Shown here: positions 33,173 to 46,900 of the stretch, piece by piece
Layout of the letters: each line of letters starts with the position of its first letter
Position numbering within the stretch: position 1 is the stretch's first letter
Assembly: GCA_022414725.1 (NCBI GenBank)
Contig: CM039467.1
Coordinates: 6,300,931-6,364,930, forward strand
Length of the DNA stretch: 64,000 nt
From: Microglena sp. YARC
Taxonomy: Eukaryota > Chlorophyta > Chlorophyceae > Chlamydomonadales > Chlamydomonadaceae
Direction of reading: 5' to 3'
Position numbers and translations under genes: made by a program
The notes under the pieces: model-generated
What the model saw: only the letters and a program-made list of their open reading frames with translations
Databases searched by the model: none
Told to the model about the DNA's origin: nothing

Positions 33173-35643
33173 GGGCTTTCTAGCTCTGCTATGGTGGTAT
33201 GGTAGCTGTCCACCTCAACTAGCTGTCCACTTCACACTTGTACTACACAGCCCCCCAAATAAACAACGGAAGTGATATTTTTAAAGCTAATCCCCTAGGA
33301 TCAATACCCGCTTAGTGTGTGTGTGGGGGGGGAGCTGGCCTATCTCATGCCCTTCCACACCACACCACCCCATTTCCCCCCCCACCTCGCCCACTCCCTT
33401 CCCATTCCACCCCATTTCCTACCCACACCCCAACACACCTCCCCACCGCTCCAATCCCACACCTCACCACCGCTCCAATCCCACACCTCACCATTCCCCA
33501 CACCACTCCAACCACCCAACCGAACCGAACCCACACACACGCCCTTCCACACCACTCAACACACCACTCCAACAATGCCCCACTCCCCACACCACATCAC
33601 TTCCCATTCCACTTCCCACACCACATTCCACACCACACCGCTCTACCTTGAACCCCCAACCCACAGGTGAAGCCAGTCCCCTAGGCCCAGGACCCTCAGA
33701 GACCAGCTCAGGTGGGGAACCGATCGCCCTAGTCTCCCAAGCCACCATCAACCACTCCCCACACGACATCGATAACCAGACAACACCACTCTACCCCCTC
33801 CCCCACCCCCCACCCCCACCCCCCCAACCCACAGGTGAAGCCAGTCCCGTAGGCTCAGGACCCTCAGATACCAGCTCAGGTGGGGAAAGGATTGCCCTTG
33901 TCTTCCAAGCCACTCCCCACACTACTCCCCACTCCACACCACTCTCCACACCACACCATTTCCCACACAGCACCACTCTACCCCCCCAACCCCCACCCCC
34001 CAACCCACAGGTGAAGCCAGTCCCGTAGGCTCAGGACCCTCAGATACCAGCTCAGGTGGGGAAAGGATCGCCCTTGTCTCCCAAGCCACCATCAACCATG
34101 AAAGCCCCCATGGACTGTCCCCCACCAAAATCTTTGGGGGGGGCTTTGGGGGGGGATTTGCTGGAGCCTTTTCTGCTTCGGGTCTGAGGGACATTGTACT
34201 GCGGCCCAGTGAATCCGGGGCCTCTTCGTCCAGCAGCCTGGAGTTCACCTACAGCGATTTCTCACACAGGCAAGAGCTTGGATTTGAATTTGAATTTTAA
34301 GTCTAACTTGGTTGCGTGGCTCCAGGCTTAACAATTTGAATTTGAACTTGGTTGCGTGGCTCCAGCCTTTATAACTTGAATTTGAATTTGAACTTGGTTG
34401 CGTGGCTCCAGCTTAATAACTTGAATTTGAATTTAAACTTGGTTGCGTGGCTCCAGCTTAATAACTTGAATTTGAATTTGAACTTGGTTGCGTGGCTCCA
34501 GCCTTTATAACTTGAATTTGTATTTGAACTTGGTTGCGTGGCTCCAGCCTTTATAACTTGAATTTGAATTCGAACTTGGTTGCGTGGCTCCAACAACAGC
34601 TATACCACCGCCGCCACCTCCAACAATAATACTTATACTACTACTGTTGAAATTGAAATTGAAATTGTTACATTGGTGTAGTACAGTAACTCACGGGACG
34701 TGATGTTAAGGACACCACAGCGTAAGCCGGAGCTAGCTATAGTCACCGTTATACTACTAATAATAATAATAATAAGAAGAAGAAGAAGAAGAAGGAGAAC
34801 AACAACAACGCCACCAACAACAATAACCCCACTGCCACCACCGCCACCAACAACAACAACAATGCCACCAACACCAACACTACCGCCACCGCCACCTATC
34901 ACACTTAACCCACTACCACCATTATGAACAACAATACCAATAACACCACCAACAACAACACCACCAACAACGACAATAACTCCACTTCCAACAACAACAA
35001 CAACAACAATAACAATACCCCCCCCCCCCCACACACACACACGCTCCAAACAACACACACACCAACAACAACAAGAACCCCACTACCACCACCACCACCA
35101 CCACCCCACCACCACCAACAACAACACCAACAAACATTACCCCACTACCACCCCCACCACCCCACCACCAACAACAACACCAACAAACATTACCCCACTA
35201 CCAACAACAACACCAACACCACTACCAACAACACCAACAACAAAAATTACCCCACTACCACCACCACCCCACCAGCAACAACAACACCAACATAAATTAC
35301 TCCACTACCACCACCACCACCACCACCCCACCACCACCAACAACAACAAAAATTGCCCCACCACCACCAACACCACCACCACCAACAACAACCCCACTAC
35401 CACTACCAACACCACCAGCGCTAACAACAGCAATAGCCCCCCCCCCTCCACACACCACACACCACACCACCACCGCCACCACCGAGGATAACATTAACAA
35501 TAACAATAACCCCACTACCACCGCCACCGCTTACAACAACAACAACAACAACAACAACAGTATCCCCCACGTAAACACACAAACAACAACAACAACAACA
35601 ACAGTAACTCCACTACCACCAGCAGCAACAACAACAACAACAG

Positions 35644-35674
<31 letters not shown>

Positions 35675-38600
35675 ATCCCCTCCGTAAACACACAAACACC
35701 ACCACCACCAACAACAGTAACTCCACTACCACCAACAGCAACAACAACAACCCCCTCCCCCTACCAACACCACCCCCACCCCATGTGTCCTCCCTACAGG
35801 CAAGGCGAGCTTTCCTCAGACTCCATGGAATCAAACTCCCTAAGGCGTAGCGTCCTCTCTCGTGTCAGTAAGCTGGACATTAAGGACTCCCCTCCATCCT
35901 CCAGCAGTCAGGAGGTTGAACCCCAACCCCCAACTGAATCAACTGAATCACCCGGCCTACAGACACAGCACACTAGCACCGCTGGGACTACAGACTCGGC
36001 CGGATTACAAACACGGCCAACAGGTGCACCACCTGAGGCCGGATTACAAACACGGCCAACACGTGCACCACCTGCGGCCGGACTACAATCACGGTCAACA
36101 CGTGCACCACCTGGGGCCGGATTACAGCCGCGAACAACAGCTGCATTACCTGGAGATGGACTGCAAACGTGGCCAACATCTGCACTACCTGTGGCCGGAT
36201 TACAAACGCGGCCACCATGTTTTGCAGTAGCCGCTGACAGCCTGGCACGTGAAGCCAGCCTGGCTTTAGATGATGAGGTGGCACCTTTAGAAAGGGCAGC
36301 GACCTTGAACCCTGATTCCAACTCAGAGCCTGCTTTCTCATCTGTGTTCGACATCCCTTCGTCAGGTAGGTGGTGATGGATGTGTGGATATGTGGTGGTG
36401 GTTGCGGTGGTGGACATGTGGTGATGGTGGTGGTGGCGAGTCCAACTCAGAGCCTGCTGTCTCATCTGTGTTAGGCGTTCCTTCGACAGGTAGGTGGTGA
36501 TGGATGTGTGGATATGTGTTAGTGGTTGCGGAGGTGGACATGTGGTGGTGGTGGCGAGTCCAACTCAGAGCTTGCTGTCTCATCTGTGTTCAGCGTTCCT
36601 TTGACAGGAAGGTAGTAGTGGTGGTGGTGGTGCTTGCGGTGGTGGACATGTGATGATGGTGGTGGTGGCGAGTCGAACTCAGAGCCTGCTGTCTCATCTG
36701 TGTTTGGCGTTCCTTCGGCAGGTAGGTGGTGATGGGTGTGTGGTGCTGGTGGTAGTGGCGGTATTGCAACAATGGTGGTGTGCAGCTGATAAAAACTAAC
36801 CCAAGCTTATATAGGTAGATGGTATTGATGGTGTGGACATGTAATGATAACGCCTTGTGGGGCGTGGTGTTAAGGGAGCCCGTCGTACGCGGGTGGGGAG
36901 CGGTCTCCTACCTCAACTGGACAAGCTACCATTGCGGTTGACGACGACCTGCAACGCCAAGAGCGACCGAAGGGGGATTACAACCCCTAACTCTTTGTCC
37001 TCAAGTAATCTGGTCTACCACTAGACCATTGTAAATCACTAAATGGGGCTAGTGGACTTCTAATGGAGGTACCGGCAATGCAACAATGGTGGTGCTGGAT
37101 GTGGTGGCAGTGGTGTGCAGCTGATACAAATCACGACAGACTCTCTCAGGCTAACAAACGCTAGGTTAGGTAGATGGAAGTGGTGGTGAGGACATGTGGT
37201 GGAGGTAGCGGTAATGCAACAATGGTGGTGCTGGCGGTGGTGTGCAGCTGATTCTAACTAACCCAAGCTAGGTTGGGTGGTGGTGGTGAGGACATGTGGT
37301 GGAGGTGGCGGTAATGCAACGATGGTTGTGGTGCTGCTGGCTGTGGTGGTGGTGGTGGGTGAGGTGTGCAGCTGATAAAAATAAACACAAAATATCCCAA
37401 GCAAGGTTAGGTAGATGGTAGTGGTGGTGTGGACCTGTGCTGAAGGTGGCGGTCATGCAACGATGGTGGTGCTGCTGGCTGTGGTGGTGGTGTTTGGGGT
37501 GGAGGGGGGGTATGGGTGGAGGGGGGGTACGGGCATATGGTGGAGGTGGCGGTAATGTATCGATGGTGGTGCTGTTGGCGGTGGTGTGCAGCTGGTAAAA
37601 ACTAACTCAACCTAACTCTAACAAACCCAAGCTCACCCAAACTGACCCAAACTCACCCAAGCTAACCAAGGGGTTTTCCAGCGATATATTGCTATCAGTG
37701 ATCAGACCCATCGCTTTCAAGGTTAGCATAGCGATGTAAACAAACTAAGCGTTGTAGCTACACCTGGCCAGCCCAGCAGGCCCCGGAGTCCCAGTTTAGA
37801 TAGCCACAAACAGAGACTGGTAGGATGGCTGCGGAGCCAGAATAGCTATGGGAATGGGGTGCTCTAAAAACGAACAGAAAACCCTGAACTAAACCAAACT
37901 AACCCAAACTGACTAAAACCGACCCAAACTAACCCAAAATTTGCCAAAATTACCCAACAACAACCCAAACTGATCCAAGCGAATCCAAACTAACCCCAAA
38001 TTACCCACAATTACCAAAAATAACCCAAACTGACCCAAACTGACCCAAAGTAACCCCAAATAACCCAAACTAACCCAAACTGACCCAAAATAACCCAACA
38101 GAACCCAAAACAACCCAAAACAACCCAAAACAACCCAAAACAACCCAAGACAACCCCAAAGAATGCAAACCAACCCAAACTCACCCAATCTCACCCAAAC
38201 TAACCCAAATATCTCAACTGCATCAGTTACAGCGGAAGCTCCATACAGTGGAGTTGAAGATGCCCCTGGCCTAGGCCCCCCTGAAGGACCCTCTCCCTCA
38301 GGCACCTCCACCCCATCCCAAGCCGCTCACGGAGAGCCCCCCCTTGCGCGCAATTTTTCAGCCGAGCACCCAGCCCCTGCTCTCTCCCCCCCCTGCCCTT
38401 GCCCCCGGCCGACCCCGACAACACCCAGCCAACCTCCCCCTCCTCCTCAACCTCACCCCCCAGCCTCTCCCTCGAGGGCGTCCAGCCAGCAGGCACCTCC
38501 TCGCTCACCTTCGCCTTGCCAGACTTTGAGACTGGCACCACCTCCCCAACAGCCTTCGCACCCGCTGCGGGATCCAAGGAGTCTTCGCCAGCTAAGACGC

Positions 38601-41600
38601 CGCCGCCAAGCCACGCCGATCACAGTCGCTTGTCCAACTCTTCCCTGGGCCTTCCCCCAATGGCCAGGCCGATGAGTGAGATAGAGAAAATGCTCCTCAC
38701 TATCTTACAAGACCCCAAGAAGGTCTACATACTACTAGGATTCAGGTATGTCTCGCATTGTATAGGATTGTGTTGGGTTGATTGCAATTATTAGTTTTCA
38801 TACGCCGATGAGCGAGGTAGAGGAGATGCTCCTCAGCATCTTGCAACACCCCAAGAAGGTCTTAATACTACAAGGATTCAGGTATGTCTCGCATTGTGTA
38901 GGATTGGGTTGGTTCGAGTGCAATTATTAGTGTACATACACCGATGAGCGAGATATAGAAGATGCTACTCACCATCTTGCAACACCCCAAGAAGGTCTTA
39001 ATACTACTAGGATTCAGGTATGTCTCACATTGTATAGGATTGGGTTAGATTGAGTGCAATTATTAGTGTACATACACCGATGAGCGAGATATAGGAGATG
39101 CTACTCACCATCTTACAAGACCCCAAGAAGGTCTTTATACTACTAGGAGTCAGGTATGTCTCACATTTTATTGGATTGGGTTAGATTGAGTGCAATGATT
39201 CATTTTCATATTCTTACAAGTGAGATATTGGAGATGCTCCTCAGCATCATGAAAGACCCCAAGAAGGTCTTAATAAAATTAGGATTCACACAACACTACC
39301 TCATTACCACCTCAACACCACCTCACTAGCACCTCAACACCACCTCAACACTACCTCACTAGCACCTCAACACTACCTCACTAGCACCTCAACACCACCT
39401 CACTAGCACCTCACTAGCAACTCAAGACCACCTCACTAGCACCTCAACACCACCTCACTAGCACCTCAACACCACCTCACTAGCTCCTCAACACCACCTC
39501 AACATCACCTCAACACCACCTCAACACCACCTCACTAGCACGTCAACACCACCTCAACACCACCTCATCACCACCTCAACACTACCACACTACCACCTCA
39601 CTAGCACGTCAACACCACCATAACACCACCTCAACACCACCTCACTAGCACCTCACTACCAATTCAACACCACCTCAACACTACCTCACTACCATCTCAA
39701 CACTACTTCTCTTCCACCTCAACACCACCTCAACACTACCTCAACACTACCTCACTACCAACTCAACACCAACTCAAGACCACCTCAACACCAACTCAAC
39801 ACTACCTCAACACTACCTCACTACCACCTCAACACCACCACAACACTACCTCACTACCACCTCAACACCACCTCACTACTACCTCAACACTACCTCAACA
39901 CTACCTCAACACTACCTCAACACCACCTCAACACCACCTCAACACTACCTCACTACCACCTCAACACCACCTCAACACTACCTCACTACCACCTCAGCAC
40001 CACCTCAACACTACCTTAACACCACCTCACTACTACCTCAACACCTCCTCAACACTACCTCACTACCACCTCAACAGGACCTCAACACTACCTCACTACC
40101 ACATCAACACCACCTCAACACTAGCTCACTACCACCTCACCACCACCTCAACACTACCTCAACACCACCTCAACACTACCTCACTACTACCTCAACACTA
40201 CCTCAACACCACCTCAACACTACCTCACTACTACCTCGACACCACCTCAACACTACCTCACTACCGCCTCAACACTACCTCAACACTACCTCACTACTAC
40301 CTCACCACCACCTCAACACTACCTCACTACTATGTCAACACCACCTCAACACTACCTCACTACCACCTCAACACCACATCAACACTACCTCACCACCACC
40401 TTAACACTACCTCACTACTGCCTCAACACCACCACAGCACCACCTCAACACTACCTCACTACTACGTCAACACCACCTCAACACCACCTCAACACTACCT
40501 AACTACTACCTCGACACCACCTCAACACTACCTCACTACCGCCTCAACACTACCTCAACACTACCTAACTACTACCTCAACACCACCTCAACACTACCTC
40601 ACTACCACCTCAACACCACCTCAACACTACCTGACTACCACCTCAACACCACATCAACACTACCTCACCACCACCTTAACACTACCTCACTACTGCCTCA
40701 ACACCACCTCAACACCACCTCAACACTACCTCACTACTACGTCAACACCACCTCAACACCACCTCAACACTACCTAACTACTACCTCGACACCACCTCAA
40801 CACTACCTCACTACTCAACACTACCTCAACACTACCTCACTACTACCTCAACACCACCTCAACACTACCTCACTACCACCTCAACACCACCTCAACACAC
40901 TCAACTACCACCTCAACACCAACACACACCTCAAACACTACCTGCCTCAACACCACCTCACACCACCTCAACACTACCTCACTACTGCCTCAACACCACC
41001 TCAACACCACCTCAACCTCACTACTACTCACTACCTCAACACCACCTCAACACCACCTCAACACTACCTCACTACTACCTCAACACCACCTCAAACACCA
41101 CCTCAACACTACCTCACACTTACCTCAACAACCTACCACCTCAACACTACCTCACTACTACCTCACACCACCTCAACACCACCTCACTACTACCTCAACA
41201 CCACCTCAACACCACACTACACACCTCAACACTACGTCACACTACTACCTCAACAACACCACCTTCAACACCACCTCAAACACTACCTGCTCAACACCAC
41301 CTCACACCACCTCAACACTACCTCTACGTCACACACCTCAACACACCTCAACACTACCTACCACCTCCACTACACCACCTCAACACTACCTCACTACCAC
41401 CTACCACCTCAACACTACCTCTACCTCACTACACTACCTCAACACATACACTACCTCACTACCACCTCAACACTACCTCACTACCACACTCAACACTTAC
41501 CTCACCACCTCAACACCACCTCACTACCACCTCAACACTACCTCACTACTACCTCAACACCACCTCAACACCACCTCACTACTACCTCAACACCACCTCA

Positions 41601-43848
41601 ACACCACCTCACTACCACCTCAACACTACCTTAACACCACCTCAACACCACCTCAACACCATCTCACTACTACCTCAACACCACCTCAACACTACCTCAC
41701 TACTACCTCAACACCACCTCAACACTACCTCACTACCACCTCAACGTCCACATCATGACTGCAGGATATAGTCAGCACTACCCACCAGCCTGCTCCTCAC
41801 CACCTACTTACCCACCCACATTATGGCTGCAGATTAACAGCAGGCACTAGTGAACAGCCTGCTCCCCCGCATTCCACCACCTACTTACCCACTCACCAGC
41901 CTTCTCACCCCCACCTCACCACCACGAAAACACCACCTACTTACCCACACACCAGCCTGCTCACCACCACCTCACCACCCACATCATTGCTGCAGAATAA
42001 CAGCAGGCACTAGTGACCAGCCAGGGCGGATACCCAGCTTAAAGGAGTGCGTCAAAGCCTTCACTGCCATGCACGCGCCTGGCACAAAAAGCAGGCTGAC
42101 TGCAGGTGAGCTGCACATTTAGGGTTTTAGGGTTTAGGGTTTACATACATCAAACATAAACAGACAGACGAACATATTTACTGCCAAGCACGCGCCTGGC
42201 ACAAAAAGCAGGCTGACTGCAGGTGAGCTGCACATTTAGGGTTTTAGGGTTTAGGGTTTACATACATCAAACATAAACAGACAGACAAACATATTCACTG
42301 CCAAGCACGCGCCTGGCACAAAAAGCAGGCTGACTGCAGGTGAGCTGCACATTTAGGGTTTTAGGGTTTAGGGTTTAGGGTTTACATACATCAAACATAA
42401 ACAGACAGACAAACATATTCACTGCCAAGCACGCGCCTGGCACAAAAAGCAGGCTGACTGCAGGTGAGCTGCACATTTAGGGTTTTAGGGTTTAGGGTTT
42501 ACATACATCAAACATAAACAGACAGACAAACATATTCACTGCCATGCACGCGCCTGGCACAAAAAGCAGGCTGACTGCAGGTGAGCTGCACATTTAGGGT
42601 TTTAGGGTTTAGGGTTTACATACATCAAACATAAACAGACAGACAAACATATTCACTGCCAAGCACGCGCCTGGCACAAAAAGCAGGCTGACTGCAGGTG
42701 AGCTGCACATTTAGGGTTTTAGGGTTTAGGGTTTACATACATCAAACATAAACAGACAGACAAACATATTCACTGCCAAGCACGCGCCTGGCACAAAAAG
42801 CAGGCTGACTGCTGGTAAGCTGCACATTTAGGGTCAGGGTTTTGGGAGATATCTGCATGTTAATATTTACATGAGAAATTCAAACATACATATCTACTGC
42901 CATGCACGAGCCTGGCACAAAAAACAGAGAATATTTTAATATTTACATGAGATATTTGAGCATACATATATACGCCTGGCACAAAAAGCAGGCTGACTGC
43001 TGGTAAGCTGCACATAAGGTATCTGCATGTTTATCTTTACATGAGATATTTGAATTTACGTATCAACTGCCATGCACGCGCCTGGCACAAAAAGCAGGCT
43101 GACTGCTGGTAAGCTGCACATAAGGTATCTGCATGTTTATATTTACATGAGATATTTGAATATACGTATCAACTGCCATGCACGCGCCTGGCACAAAAAG
43201 TAGGCTGACTGCTGGTAAGCTGCACATTAGATATCTGCGTGTTCATATTTACATGAGATATTTGTATGTTCATATTTACGCCTGGCACAAAAAGCAGGCT
43301 GACTGCCAGTGTGCTGCCCATTAGATGTCTGCATGCTCATATTTATATGAGACATTCAAACACACATAAACAGACAGACAAACATATTCACTGCCATGCA
43401 CGCGCCTGGCACGAAAAGCAGGTTGACTGCTGGTAAGCTGCTTATTATATATCTGTAGGGAACAGCAACTAATATTAGTGTTTGAAAAACTAACATTGTC
43501 TTGTGACGCCGCCTAGGACATGTCGATAGGCCCATTAGTCGAGCATTCTGTTACAAATAGCGCCCTAATGGGTGGTAAACTATACGTGTCTGCCTGATAG
43601 CTGATGAAACATACAATAAGAAGAAGAAGAAGAACAGAAAAATGATACTGACCACCATCCTCCCTCCTTGTCTTCGTCAACAGGAACTAGGACTTTGGCA
43701 AAACACACATACACACACTAGCTGATACTGACCACACACACCCTTCCTTGTTTTATTCCATAGGAGCAGGGACAAAAACACACACACACACTAGCTGATA
43801 CTGAACACACTCCCCTTCCTTGTTTTCGTCAGCAGGTGCTAGGGCTTT

Positions 43849-43893
<45 letters not shown>

Positions 43894-43895
43894 AT

Positions 43896-43938
<43 letters not shown>

Positions 43939-43942
43939 ACAC

Positions 43943-43987
<45 letters not shown>

Positions 43988-46900
43988 GCTGATACTGAAC
44001 ACAATTCTCCTTCCATTTTATTGTCAAACAGGTGCTAGGGCTTTGCCCCCACCCCCCACCCCACCCACACCACACTAGCTGATACTTCACACAATCCTCC
44101 TTCCATTTTATTGTCAACAGGTGCTAGGGCTTTGGCAAAACACACCCATCGAGACACGTCTGCAAGCTTCTGGGAGCCAGCATCAGGTAAGAACAGTGTA
44201 AAGCCAGTTGACCCCTTGTCGGCAGATGGGCAGGGTGAAAGGAACCCAGACAATAATGAGGGAGATGGGCAGGGTGAGTAGAACCCAGACAATAACGAGG
44301 GAGATGGGCAGGGTGAGGAGAACCCACACAATAACGAGGGAGAAGGGCAGAGTGAGGAGAACCCACACAATAACGAGGGAGAAGGGCAGGGTGAGGAGAA
44401 CACAGACAATAACGAGGGAGATGGGCAGGGTGAGGAGAACACAGACAATAACGAGGGAGATGGGCAGGGTGAGGAGAACCCAGACAATAATGAGGGAGAT
44501 GGGCAGGGTGAGGAGAACACAGACAATAACGAGGGAGATGGGCAGGGTGAGGAGAACACAGACAATAACGAGGGAGATGGGCAGGGTGAGTAGAACCCAG
44601 ACAATAACGAGGGAGATGGGCAGGGTGAGGAGAACCCACACAATAACGAGGGAGAAGGGCAGGGTGAGGATAACCCACACAATAACGAGGGAGAAGGGCA
44701 GGGTGAGGAGAACACAGACAATAACGAGGGAGATGGGCAGGGTGAGGAGAACACAGACAATAACGAGGGAGAAGGGCAGGGTGAGGAGAACACAGACAAT
44801 AATGAGGGAGATGGGCAGGGTGAGGAGAACACAGACAATAACGAGGGAGATGGGCAGGGTGAGTAGAACCCAGACAATAACGAGGGAGATGGGCAGGGTG
44901 AGGAGAACCCAGACAATAACGAGGGAGATGGGCAGGGTGAGGAGAACCCAGACATTAACGAGGGAGATGGGCAGGGTGAGTAGAACCCAGACAATAACGA
45001 GGGAGATGGGCAGGGTGAGGAGAACACAGACAATAACGAGGGAGATGGGCAGGGTGAGGAGAACCCAGACAATAACGAGGGAGATGGGCAGGGTGAGGAG
45101 AACCCAGACAATAACGAGGGAGATGGGCAGGGTGAGGAGAATCCAGACAATAACGAGGGAGATGGGCAGGGTGAGGAGAACCCAGACAATAACGAGGGAG
45201 ATGGACAGGGTGAGGAGAACACAGCCCATGAGGGATTCGGGCGGGGTGACAAGAAGGTAGACCGTGAGGGAGATGGGCGGGGTGAGGAGGAATGCATACC
45301 AAGAGGGAAGGCCAAAACCAGGATCCCAACCAGGATCCCAACCAGGATCCCAACCAGGATTTGTTTCGGTTCAGAAAGTGGTGTGATTATAGTTGTATCA
45401 GTTTAGGCCTCCTGCAGGGACAGCTTCCTTCTAACTTTTCAGGGCCGTTTAGGGCCATAGATTTGGGTTATTTAGAGCGGCAATGAGGGCCAAAAACGGT
45501 TTCAAAAGTAGCAAAGGCTATATATAGCGTGTGTGTGTGTGGGGGGGGGGGGGGGGGGGGGGTCTCTGATCCTTACCCGGATCTTGGGAGGACCTGACAA
45601 ATGCCTTTCAAACCAACAATCAACCAACCATTAACCAACAATCAACCAACAAACATACCGACCAACCGACAAACAAACTGCCTTGACTCGCAGGTCCCGA
45701 GTGTCTGAAGAATGCTCTAGCTGTCCGTGTGTTGGCCAAGGTGATTGCTGGTGCTAGCTGGCGCAATCTGCATTCCCTGCCACATGGACGAAGCGTCTTA
45801 GAGCTCAGGCACCCCAAGGTAACACTTGTATGGTTCGTTTTTCTGGTAGGATTCGTTTCACCATCACTTACCACTCACTCACTCACTCACCCAATATATC
45901 AGTCACCCACCCGGAATTTGTTTCTGCTACATAAAGCGATCGCTGGTTTGACCCCGTTCTAGCAAAATTGTTGCTATACAAAATTGCAAAAACATGCCTT
46001 AAATTGCCCTTAAAACTGCAAATGGCTTGAAAAGCTGAATAAAGCTATAAAAAACACGAAGTCGCTGTACCTGGAGGAAACCTGTAGCCATGAAGCTAGG
46101 AAAAAAGCACTACCAGTTTAAAAAAAAATCCCTGACCCACTATATTACTCATCCACTCCCACTCACCCTCGAAGAGGGATGCGCAAGAGGACAGCTCCCT
46201 CACTCACCCACTTGGTCACTCACTCACCCACTTGGTCACTCACTCACCCACTTGGTCACTCACTCACCCACTTGGTCACTCACTCACCCACTTGGTCACT
46301 CACTCACCCACTTGGTCACTCACTCACCCACTTGGTCACTCACTCACCCACTTGGTCACTCACTCACCACTTGGTCACTCACTCACCCACTTGGTCACTC
46401 ACTCACCCACTTGGTCACTCACTCACCCACTTGGTCACTCACTCACCCACTTGGTCACTCACTCACCTACTTGGTCACTCACTCACCCACTTGGTCACTC
46501 ACTCACCCACTTGGTCACTCACTCACCACTTGGTCACTCACTCACCCACATTGGTCCACTCACTCACCCACTTGGTCACTCACTCACCCACTTGGTCACT
46601 CACTCACCCACTTGTCACTCACTCACCCACTTGGTCACTCACTCACCCACTTGGTCACTCACTCACCCACTTGGTCACTCACTCACCCACTTGGTCACTC
46701 ACTCACCCACTTGGTCACTCACTCACCCACTTGGTCACTCACTCACACTTGGTCACTCACTCACCCACTTGGTCACTCACTCACCCACTTTGGTCACTCA
46801 CTCACTCACCCACTTGGTCACTCACTCACCCACTTGGTCACTCACTCACCCACTCCCTCTACACCCCAACAGGGTTATGGGGCCTGCTGGGAGACGCACA

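Noticed and set aside
36985..37045. A functional tRNA gene
   Set aside because: Box A and D-stem look good, but the anticodon arm, box B and acceptor stem do not form a proper cloverleaf; a SINE head fits better.
42106..42830. Chromosome-end telomere
   Set aside because: TTTAGGG occurs only as 3-4 heptamers inside a 117-bp unit within a gene's intron; these are interstitial motifs.
44035..45315. 426-residue minus-strand frame (Ser/Pro/Cys repeats) and overlapping plus frames of about 350 residues
   Set aside because: They are translations of a 39-bp minisatellite whose length is divisible by three, so several frames stay open automatically. Exon phases 9 to 10 match without it.
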